Positions 15,496-23,500 of a DNA stretch of 25,033 nucleotides are shown here, piece by piece. Each line of letters begins with the position of its first letter. Position 1 is the first letter of the stretch. A model generated the notes under the pieces. That model saw only the letters and a list, made by a program, of their open reading frames with translations, did no database searches and was not told the DNA's origin. Where the stretch lies: NCBI GenBank assembly GCA_910587245.1, contig CAJULX010000029.1:1-25033 (forward strand). Reading direction: 5' to 3'. The stretch is from Candidatus Gastranaerophilales bacterium (GTDB taxonomy: Bacteria > Cyanobacteriota > Vampirovibrionia > Gastranaerophilales > Gastranaerophilaceae). Made by a program: the position numbers and the translations under genes.

Positions 15496-15634
15496 ATAAT
15501 TTTAACAAAAATTTTTAGCATGGCGGGGAGGTATATAAAAAATAAATCATATACATTATTTTTAAATTGTATACTCTACACCCTTTAACTATAAAGTTTT
15601 GAAGGAAAGTTTTCCTGTATTTTAAACAGAATTT

Positions 15635-15663
15635 TTGATACAATTCTTATCAAAAGGTGTAAT
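15635..15663 (+). promoter_or_regulatory. Promoter of hydE, overlapped by an inverted repeat
   Basis: TTGATA (15635-15640), a 17-base spacer and TGTAAT (15658-15663). An 8-base inverted repeat, TTTTGATA (15633-15640) and TATCAAAA (15648-15655) with a 7-base spacer, covers the -35 and is a candidate repressor site. Confidence 0.6.
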
Positions 15664-15707
15664 ATTATTTTACAAAACTAAATTTATCTTCAAATTTTTA
15701 AGGACAT

Positions 15708-16697
15708 ATGTTTACAAAAAAAGAAATAATAGAAATTCTAAAAGATGATATTCAAAATGAACAGCTTTTTGAATATGCGGACATTGTGCGCAAAAACCAT
15801 GTGGGAGACGATGTTCACCTTAGAGGATTGATTGAATTTTCAAATATCTGCAAATGTACATGTTTTTATTGCGGTCTTCGTGCAGAAAATAAAAATACTG
15901 AAAGATACAGGTTTTTGCCTGACGATATTGTAAAATATGCAAAAAATGCCGCCAATCTCGGTTTTAAAACCATCGTTCTGCAATCGGGAGAAGACTGTTT
16001 CTATACAAAAGATATTATATGCAGAATAATTTCAGAGATTAAGAAACTTGATATTGCACTCACTTTAAGTATAGGCGAAAGACCGTATGATGAACTTAAA
16101 GCGTTTAAAGACGCAGGAGCCGACAGGTATTTATTAAGAATAGAAACAACGGATGAAAACTTGTATAAAAGCCTGCATCCCGGTATGGATTTTAAAAACA
16201 GACTGAACTGCCTGAAAAATTTACAAAAACTGGGCTACGAAACAGGAAGCGGATGTCTTGTCGGGCTTCCTAACCAAACAATAGAATCACTTGCGGATGA
16301 TATTTTATTTTTTAAAGAAAATAACTTTGATATGATAGGTATAGGCCCTTTTATATCACACCCCGATACTCCGCTGAAAAATGCACCAAACGGTGATTTT
16401 ACACTTTCCCTTAAAGTTATGGCACTTGCGCGCATTTTAATGAAGGATATAAATATTCCTGCAACCACTGCTATGGAAACATTAAACCCGCAAGGCAGAA
16501 TAATTGCACTGCAATCAGGTGCTAATGTTGTTATGCCGAATGTTACAACAAGCGAATACAGAAAAAAATATGAAATTTACCCCAATAAAATATGCGTAAA
16601 TAAAAATGCAGATAAATGCACAGGCTGCATAAAACGCAAAATTGAATCAATCGGCCGTACCGTTTCAAAAGATTACGGATTTAGAAAACGTATTTAA
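15708..16697 (+). CDS. hydE: [FeFe]-hydrogenase H-cluster maturase, radical SAM
   Basis: This is a 329-residue radical SAM protein of the biotin-synthase-like group. E-F-S-N-I-C48-K-C-T-C52-F-Y-C55-G-L-R is the HydE form of C-x3-C-x2-C, with F-S-N before and G-L-R after. Three C-terminal cysteines, C296, C304 and C307, keep the 8- and 3-residue spacing of the second cluster of Thermotoga HydE. Conserved Q-S-G-E-D (about 92-96) and the E-T-T-D segment (about 146-149) also fit HydE. It helps build the dithiomethylamine-bearing di-iron part of the H-cluster, with HydG and HydF, which are not in this window. The ATG at 15708 follows AAGGA. It stops two bases from the convergent ThiF-like gene. 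Confidence 0.9.
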   Translation: MFTKKEIIEILKDDIQNEQLFEYADIVRKNHVGDDVHLRGLIEFSNICKCTCFYCGLRAENKNTERYRFLPDDIVKYAKNAANLGFKTIVLQSGEDCFYTKDIICRIISEIKKLDIALTLSIGERPYDELKAFKDAGADRYLLRIETTDENLYKSLHPGMDFKNRLNCLKNLQKLGYETGSGCLVGLPNQTIESLADDILFFKENNFDMIGIGPFISHPDTPLKNAPNGDFTLSLKVMALARILMKDINIPATTAMETLNPQGRIIALQSGANVVMPNVTTSEYRKKYEIYPNKICVNKNADKCTGCIKRKIESIGRTVSKDYGFRKRI

Positions 16698-16699
16698 AC

Positions 16700-17425
16700 T
16701 TAACAACCGCATTTACAATTTTTAGCACGCCCCGCATTTATCGTTTTAAAATTCATTCTAAGCCCGTCAAATACGAGCATTTTATCTGTCAAAAGCGTAC
16801 CGAGCTTTAATATTAATTTCAAAACCTCCATTGATTCAATGGAAGCAATAGCAGCAACAGACGGAGAAACAACCCCTTTTACAATATATTCCTGCTCATT
16901 TTGAGGAAAAACACATCTTAAACATGCTGTTTTTTTCGGAATAACAGTCATCACCTGCCCTCTAAATTCCGTTACCCCGCCATGCACCAGAGGTTTTTCC
17001 ATATCCAAAGCTATATCGTTTAATAAAAATTTTGATGCAAAGCTGTCAAAACAATCAACAATAATATCGTATCCGTTCACAATATCTCTATAATTTTCAG
17101 AATTCAGGCGGGTTTTATATATTTCAATTTCTATATCTTTATTAAAATCTTCAATTCTGTTTTTAGCGGATTTTACCTTATCCTGCCCAAGATAAGAGAA
17201 CCCGTGGATATACTGGCGGTTTAAATTTGAAAGCTCTAAAACATCATTATCAATAATCCCGATATTTCCAACCCCGAGCGCCGCAAGATTTAGTATAACC
17301 GTTGAACCCAATCCGCCTGCTCCGCAAACTAAAACTTTTGAATTTAAAAGTTTATATTGCCCGTCAACACCGATTTCAGGTATGATTATATTCCTATTAT
17401 ACCTTTCAAGTTTATCCTGTTCCAT
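16700..17425 (-). CDS. ThiF/MoeB/HesA-family adenylyltransferase (E1-like)
   Basis: This is a 241-residue protein from the ATG at 17425, with AGGAAG nine bases upstream. The longer TTG start at 17443 is less likely. The ATP-binding G-A-G-G-L-G-S (35-41), I-D-N-D (58-61), N-L-N-R-Q (67-71) and D-C-F-D-S (124-128) are the E1 signatures. C168/C171 and the terminal C-K-C-G-C (237-241) can form the structural zinc site, here reduced to the very end of the protein. Such enzymes adenylate the C-terminus of a small sulfur-carrier protein (ThiS, MoaD or alike) for thiamine, molybdopterin or other sulfur transfer. No carrier gene lies nearby. The start is one base after the end of the mnmA reading frame, so it was the coupled second gene of an mnmA operon. 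Confidence 0.88.
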   Translation of the reverse strand: MEQDKLERYNRNIIIPEIGVDGQYKLLNSKVLVCGAGGLGSTVILNLAALGVGNIGIIDNDVLELSNLNRQYIHGFSYLGQDKVKSAKNRIEDFNKDIEIEIYKTRLNSENYRDIVNGYDIIVDCFDSFASKFLLNDIALDMEKPLVHGGVTEFRGQVMTVIPKKTACLRCVFPQNEQEYIVKGVVSPSVAAIASIESMEVLKLILKLGTLLTDKMLVFDGLRMNFKTINAGRAKNCKCGC

Positions 17426-17426
17426 T

Positions 17427-18095
17427 TTAAAAAACTTCCTCAATTATTCCGCCGCAAAGCACCGTATCATTCTTATAAATTACAGCCGATTGTCCTTTTG
17501 CAACAGATTTTTGATAATCATTAAATTCTATTTTAATCTTATCCCCGTTATTATAACAAAAAGAAGGAATTGATTTTCCGTTAGAGCGAATTTTAACATC
17601 AACAGCAGAATCAAAAGAGATATTCTCGGCAAAAACTCGATTTATTTATATTTGAAATTTGATATTTTCAACCCTTGCGTAATGTCCTGTCGCAAATTTA
17701 TCGAATACAACACCGCTTTGCCTTGCAACAAAAGGCAAAACCCTAAATTTTATAAACGCATTACACCTGATACATGGATTTGGTGTTCTGCCTTTTGAAT
17801 ATTCTTCTCTAAAGTTTTCAAGAACAATTTTTTCATAATCTTTCGAACAATCAAAAACATGGTATGGAATATCAAGTTTTTCTGCAATTTTTTCAGCCTC
17901 TTTTATATCCTCTTTTTCATTAGGTGAAAAACACGCGTCTTTAGAACACCCGCGGCTTTCTTTATAATTTGCGGGCAGTGCCCTATTGCCCCAAAGTGTC
18001 ATTGTTGCCCCTAATACATCATGTCCTTGTTCTTTTAAAAGAAGTGCGGCTACAGCAGAATCCACCCCGCCGGATAACCCGACCAGTGCTTTCAT
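17427..18095 (-). pseudogene. mnmA: mnmA with an internal deletion and stop (tRNA 2-thiouridylase remnant)
   Basis: The 5' part (17646-18095, 149 residues) is a good MnmA N-terminus: the PP-loop S-G-G-V-D-S (8-13), C108 in N-P-C-I-R-C-N and A-T-G-H-Y-A-R-V (135-142). After seven unrelated residues comes TAA (17646-17648). The same frame then continues (17427-17645) as the MnmA C-terminal barrel, with V-D-V-K-I-R-S, E-F-N-D-Y-Q-K-S-V-A-K-G-Q-S-A-V and G-G-I-I-E. Family members have about 350-370 residues, so roughly 130-140 are gone, including the second catalytic cysteine. It cannot thiolate U34 of tRNA as it stands. A promoter and ribosome site (AAGGAG) are intact, so the loss may be recent, or an assembly artefact. 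Transcription still serves the ThiF-like gene. Confidence 0.85.
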
Positions 18096-18145
18096 AAAAA
18101 TATGTCTCCTTAATATTTTTCGCCATACCTAAACATAGCACAGCA

Positions 18146-18174
18146 ATTAAATCATAGAAAAAATAATTAGTCAA
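18146..18174 (-). promoter_or_regulatory. Promoter of the mnmA remnant / ThiF-like operon
   Basis: On the minus strand TTGACT (18174-18169), a 17-base spacer and TTTAAT (18151-18146), about 50 bases before the mnmA ATG. Confidence 0.55.
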
Positions 18175-18350
18175 AAAGGTATTGACACAAATTCCTGTTT
18201 TTGTTAAAAACAAAATATGAAAAATATTATTATCCGAATTTTAATATGCTGTTGCTGCAAAATCTGTATATAAAAGAGTTTGCTTATTTTTTCACATATT
18301 AAAATATCTTAAAGCTCGTATAGGGGCTTATTTAAGGATTGGATATAAAA

Positions 18351-19868
18351 ATGATTAACAAAATTAACAACACTGATAAAAATGCCGTCGCTTTTAAAGG
18401 GATGAATATGTCCCCGTTATCAAACGCACTCTATACTTTAAGTAACAATGACATGCTCAATGCATCTTTTGTTGATATTTTTGCAATGGATACCCCGAGA
18501 ACTATTGTGGAATTTAAACACAGAGGAAGAGAAGCAGGAATTGAGATGGGTTTTAGGGAATACACAGGCACATTTATTGCCGAATTTTCGGCTGCAATTT
18601 TTGCACTTTTGACATCAAAATTTTTCTCTAAAACATACAAGCCCGATGTTAAAGTAAATTCGGGGCTCTGGGCTACAAATAAATCCCTGGATACATTTAA
18701 TAATATTTATAAAGAAAACCCTAAAACTCCTGAAGCTTTTATTCAAGGCGCCCTAAATTCAATGTCAGGAATTGTCGGAAACAAAGTTAAACATTTTTCT
18801 GAAATTAATAAAGATAAAACCGCGGATGTACAAAACAAACTTGTAAGCATAATCAAAGAAAACCACAATAAAAAAGAAACAAAAAAGCTTTTAACCAATG
18901 TTCAGTCTGATATTATAGGGCTTCTTGGCGCAGATAATAACATAACAATTAAATCAAAAAATTCTGAATTCAGTGCAAATTTAACCCACACACTCCGCGA
19001 TATGACCCGACTTGGAAAAAATGTCTTCTTTAATAAAGACGGAATTAATCCTGAACTTGCAGTTTCAAAATTAAAAACCTTAAATAAATCAAGAGTAGAA
19101 GCAGCAATACCTTTATCCATGCTTCTTGCCGTCACAAATCAATATATTAACAGAAAACTAACCAAAAAAAGAACAGGCATTGATAACTTTGTGGGGGAAA
19201 ATAACTATAATCAAAATGTTAAAAATAAAAACGAAACAAAGAAAGAAAAAGGCCTTTTTGGGAAAAAATTACTCTCTGCAGGCGTTTTTCTTTTAATGCT
19301 TACAAAAGTTATGGGAATTAAAAAACCATCCGACTTTATAAACAAGCTTGAATTTGACGGCCCTGCAACAGGCGGAAATGCCATTAAAACCATATACGGT
19401 ACATTAATTTTAGGAAGAATTTTTGCTTCAAAAGATTCAACGGAATTAAGAGAAACAAATACAAGAGATTATCTCGGCTTCTTAAACTGGCTTGTTTTAG
19501 GCGGTTTTGTTTCAAAAGGTGTTGCTCAAATTATAGACCCTAAACAAAAAGAATTGTTTAATATCACAAAAGAAGGGTCGGGAATAGGTCACTGGCTGAA
19601 AGATGTGTCTTTAAAATCTCAAAAAGAAATTATAGCGCAGGGCGGAAATATAAAGAAAAACCTTAGAAATTTAAACATAGCCCAGCTTTCGGGAATTGCA
19701 TACAGTGCTGTTATGCTCGGTGTCCTTCTGCCAAAATTAAATATTTGGCTCACAAAAAGAAATACGGGCAAAAAAGAAAACTCTGCACCTGTCACAGCAT
19801 CAAAAATAAGTTTTCAGGCAATTAAAATGGATGAATTTTTAAAAGCCGCAAAAAGTCATACAAAATAA
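18351..19868 (+). CDS. Uncharacterised multi-pass membrane protein, 505 aa
   Basis: I do not recognise a family. ATG 18351 is chosen over the in-frame TTG at 18339, which sits directly on the AAGGA ribosome site. The protein is Lys/Asn-rich. Hydrophobic stretches, likely membrane helices, lie at about 73-92, 250-266, 305-322, 375-396 and 446-464, with basic loops between them. A polar segment with K/N/E repeats (270-304) separates two halves. Short motifs resembling those in other proteins here occur at both ends, A-F-K-G (14-17) and I-S-F-Q (486-489). No signal peptide or catalytic motif is seen. It is followed after 58 bases by a DtxR-like regulator and then by a giant triplicated membrane protein on the same strand. 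The three may form one functional locus, but nothing shows this directly. Confidence 0.75.
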   Translation: MINKINNTDKNAVAFKGMNMSPLSNALYTLSNNDMLNASFVDIFAMDTPRTIVEFKHRGREAGIEMGFREYTGTFIAEFSAAIFALLTSKFFSKTYKPDVKVNSGLWATNKSLDTFNNIYKENPKTPEAFIQGALNSMSGIVGNKVKHFSEINKDKTADVQNKLVSIIKENHNKKETKKLLTNVQSDIIGLLGADNNITIKSKNSEFSANLTHTLRDMTRLGKNVFFNKDGINPELAVSKLKTLNKSRVEAAIPLSMLLAVTNQYINRKLTKKRTGIDNFVGENNYNQNVKNKNETKKEKGLFGKKLLSAGVFLLMLTKVMGIKKPSDFINKLEFDGPATGGNAIKTIYGTLILGRIFASKDSTELRETNTRDYLGFLNWLVLGGFVSKGVAQIIDPKQKELFNITKEGSGIGHWLKDVSLKSQKEIIAQGGNIKKNLRNLNIAQLSGIAYSAVMLGVLLPKLNIWLTKRNTGKKENSAPVTASKISFQAIKMDEFLKAAKSHTK

Positions 19869-19893
19869 TTTTTTATGGTAATATTGAAAATTA

Positions 19894-19917
19894 TTCACCA
19901 TACCTAAAAAAGAGGTA
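19894..19917. promoter_or_regulatory. Palindrome before the DtxR-like gene, candidate operator
   Basis: TACCT (19901-19905) and AGGTA (19913-19917) form an inverted repeat with a 7-base spacer that includes the GAGG ribosome site of the regulator. The left part belongs to TTCACCATACCTAAA (19894-19908), which recurs with one change at 18119-18133 upstream of mnmA. Autoregulation by the DtxR-like protein is a reasonable guess. Confidence 0.4.
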
Positions 19918-19926
19918 ATAAAATAA

Positions 19927-20451
19927 ATGAAGGATAATGAAAATCAGCTGACAGAGAGCCTGGAAAAATATCTTCTTGCAATTTATGAAATTACAAAAAT
20001 AAATAAAGCCGCCCGCGTAAAAGATGTTTCCAATTATCTTAAAATCGGAGGGCCTGCAACATCCGATGCGGTTAAAACACTTGCATCCAGAAACTATATA
20101 AATTATGTTCCTTACGGAATTATAACCATGACAAGAAAAGGAATCGTAAAAGCAAAAGAAAAAATTGAACGTCATAAAATCATTTCAAACTTTTTGGAAA
20201 AAGTTTTATTTATCGAGAGAGAAGATATTGAATTAAATGCAAAACGCATAGAATATTCCATGCCTGAAGACATTCTGGATAAATTTATAAAATTTTTAAC
20301 ATTTATGGAAAACTGTTCATGCAAGGAACCAAAATGGAAAAAAAGTTACAAATATTTTATTAAAAATAATGTAACGCAGGAAAAATGTAAAACCTGTATG
20401 AAAAATAAAGAAAATTTTAACAACAGCAATTGTTACAGCGGATGCTCCTAG
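19927..20451 (+). CDS. DtxR/MntR-like regulator with altered metal site and Cys-rich tail
   Basis: This is a 174-residue protein. The N-terminal winged helix (T-E-S-L-E-K-Y-L-L-A-I-Y-E-I at 9-22, recognition helix about 42-56) and the dimerisation region with R-H-K-I-I-S-N-F-L (82-90) and N-A-K-R-I-E-Y (104-110) match the DtxR/MntR family. Family metal ligands are mostly changed. The usual Met/Asp in the first helix is K14, the Cys or Glu before R-x-E-H is K106, and the His after the Glu is Y110. H83 and E109 remain. A C-terminal tail carries six cysteines (C130, C132, C154, C157, C169, C173), which could bind iron-sulfur, zinc or another thiophilic metal. There is no SH3-like domain. It probably controls neighbouring genes and itself. 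The sensed ligand is open. Confidence 0.85.
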   Translation: MKDNENQLTESLEKYLLAIYEITKINKAARVKDVSNYLKIGGPATSDAVKTLASRNYINYVPYGIITMTRKGIVKAKEKIERHKIISNFLEKVLFIEREDIELNAKRIEYSMPEDILDKFIKFLTFMENCSCKEPKWKKSYKYFIKNNVTQEKCKTCMKNKENFNNSNCYSGCS

Positions 20452-20562
20452 ATTGCATATAAATTTTTGTAACGGTTGCCACGCCCATTTCTTAGATATT
20501 TGGCAAATTTTACTCTTTACAATATTTATATATTTGTACGCATATTAATTATGAGGGAAGCA

Positions 20563-23500
20563 ATGGGCTTTTTTGGCGCCGTAGGGCAGGTTATAAGCAA
20601 CCAAAAGAATTTTAAACAGTGGGAAAAAGAAGACTCCGATAAACAAAAGCAAAGGGGTGCACTTGCACAAAGAGGAATAAATCAAGCCGAGCTGCAGCAG
20701 GCTGCAAATAAAGGTAAAGTGATAATGGATGTTATCGATATTATGGATACACATTCAGAAGAAGTTGCAGAAAACACGGAAACTGCTATTATGCCTATTG
20801 CTCAATCTTTTCCGGGTCTTGCAAGCGCACTTGCCATACTGGGTATGGGAAAATTTTACACAATGCCCAAGGCGCATGCCTATGATGAAGCTGTAGATAA
20901 TTTTGTTTATAAAGAATTTAATGTTAAAAACAAAATAGCCCGGGCAAAATACACCAAAAACGGCGGCGAACTTTTTACCATTATTGAAAAATTAAGAGAA
21001 AAAGCAAAAAATGCCCCGAATGACGCTGTATTATCCAAAATAAAACTCGGAGATACCGATTTTCTTCTTCAATTTATGGGAACTAAATTATCTCAAAACG
21101 ATAAAATTGACGCAGGAACCCTGACAAGCATATTTAATAAAAAGAATATGAAGCTTTTATCCCAGTCAAACGACAGTGAAATCAAAAGCCTGTATCCCAG
21201 ATTAAACGAAATAGGTAAAGAATTTGCAAACACACCCGGAATTAAAAATGTTTCTTTCGGCAAAATAATGGGTAAAACAATGTTTATAGCAGGCGGAATT
21301 TCCGCCGTACTGTTTGTTGCAGCAAATATCATAGCGGCAAAAATTCAGGTCAAAAGTTCAAGAATTGCAAGATGGCAGTCAAGACAAGATTTAACAGACC
21401 CCAAATACTTTGTTCAATATACTGATGAACAGATTAAAGAAGCTCAAAAAATTATCGAAGCAAATAAAGAGGACGAACCGAAAGGCTTTTCTCTGTTTAA
21501 AAATAAAAAATCAAACACCGACGGCTTAAAATACAGTAATAATAATTCTTTCTTTAAATCACTCGGCGCTACAATGAAAGACAGTAAAAATTACGATAAA
21601 TGGAAAGAAAATTACAATCTTGAAGATAAAAAAGTAAAAAGAAATTTAACCCCCGAAGAAATCAAAGAAGCTGAAAAGGAACAGGAAGTTATTCAAAGAA
21701 TAACAAAAATAATAAACAACAAAGCTGAAGAATACTCGGAAAATATGGAAACAACAGCCGCTGTTTTAATCGGCGGAACTCCATGGCTCGGGCTTGGAAT
21801 AGGCGCCTTAATCAACACAATTATGACAAAAACAGGCTTTGGCGAAAAAATTTCAACAGCAAAATTCAATAAACTTTTAAAAAGTATTCCTGATGAAAAT
21901 AAAAAAGAAGAACTTAAAAAACTTTACGAAAGCCTAAAATCAACAGACAGCAAAGAAGCAAAGGGATTTGTTGCAGAATTTACACAAAAAACAAAAGATG
22001 TGAAAAATTTCGGCACTTATTATGAAAAAATGTTTGAAGCCCTTGCGAAAAAAGATAACTTTGACGCTAAAGGCGGCATGGGACAAGCATTTAATTCCTT
22101 TAAAAATATATTCCAAGTTGCAACAACAACAAAAACAGGCAGAAATGTTCTTATCGGTTTTGCAGGAAGCTTAATAACAGGTATGGCAGGTGCATTTATC
22201 GGATTAAAACTGCAAAAATCAGCTGCAAGAGCGGGCAGATACAAAGCAAAACGCGAACTTGAAGAAAACAGCGAAAATTTTATAGGATATACAAAAGAAG
22301 ATTTCAAAAGCGTTAGTGATATAAAAGCGAAGAAAAAACCCGCAATACAGAAACTGGGTGAATATCTTACTTTTATTCCGAGAGTAATTAAAGATTATTA
22401 TAACTATGAAAAATATAAAAACAATGAAGCTGATTACGATAAAAAGCTTTTAAGCGAATTAACAAAACTTGAAGTATCCGATAAACAATTAAAGGATGCC
22501 GAAGAACTTCAAAGAAAACTCTTCACAACATTTGAGAGCGTAGATGATAAATCTCAGGAATATTCTGAATCAATTGAAGCTATAACTGAAATGACACAGC
22601 CCTTATTGCCTTATATCGGTTATGCAATCGCTGCTATTCCTTTAATCATAGGGGGTACAAAACTCTATAAAGGCGGTGCGCCAAAAGCAGCAGAATCAAT
22701 AACCGGATTTTTTGCAAAACACACCGGATTTTTAAAAGGAAAAACTGCAAATAAGTATGTAAACGGGGTAGCTGAAAACATAAAGGGCATTGTTGAAAAA
22801 CAAAAAGTAAGCGGAAAAATCAGTCAAAACCCTGTTGTGCAAATATTTGAAAGTGTATCAAAAGGGAACGGAGACAAACTTCCGGCTGAAATTAAAAATG
22901 CAATAGCGCAGGCAAAAGGAAAAGAAAACGAACTTAGAGCAATGCTTGATAATCTAGCAGACAGTCCTGCATTTAAAAAACCGTTAAATAAAACAGAAAT
23001 GACAAAAGGTATCAATGACGTTGTTCAAAGCTTGGCGGATGCCATTGAAGCAATGAAACAGAGCGGTTTAAAAGAAGTACCGGATATAAAATCAACGGAA
23101 GAATTAAAGACCGCGATTGAAAATTCTTTCAAAGATTGCAACACTGTTTCCGATTTAATAAAGAAACTTACAACCGAAATGGAAATCCCAAATATTAAAA
23201 TTTCGGAAATTGGAGATAAATTCAAATCCCTGGGTTCTTTAGGCATCAAGACGGAGCAAATTAAACAGGATTTACAAACAAATAACGCGACAGGAACAGC
23301 AAATAAATTTATTGAAGAAAAAATTCAAAGCGGGGACTGGCGGACGTTATTAAACACCGCAAAAGAAAATATGCCTGACGGTTTTATAAAAATTATGCTT
23401 GATAAAGCCGTAAACTCTTCAATAACAAACGAACAGGCTTTTAAAATTTATCAAAATATCAACACAATATTAAAAAATATGCCTAAAGAAGAACTACAAA

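Noticed and set aside
15500..15640. Search for NrdR boxes upstream of nrdD
   Set aside because: No pair of sites close to the NrdR consensus was found, so control by NrdR is not claimed.
15633..15655. TTGAT...ATCAA resembling an FNR/CRP-type box before hydE
   Set aside because: The half-sites are 9 bases apart, whereas FNR boxes need 4. Kept only as an unspecific inverted repeat.
18182..18210. TTGACA with 17-base spacer to TAAAAA as promoter of the 505-aa gene
   Set aside because: The -10 is poor, the start would lie about 130 bases upstream, and part of it forms a small hairpin. Not strong enough to annotate.
18217..18273. 18-codon frame with a run of four cysteines (M-K-N-I-I-I-R-I-L-I-C-C-C-C-K-I-C-I)
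   Set aside because: There is no ribosome site and it lies in an AT-rich spacer. The length is within chance, so it is not called as a gene.
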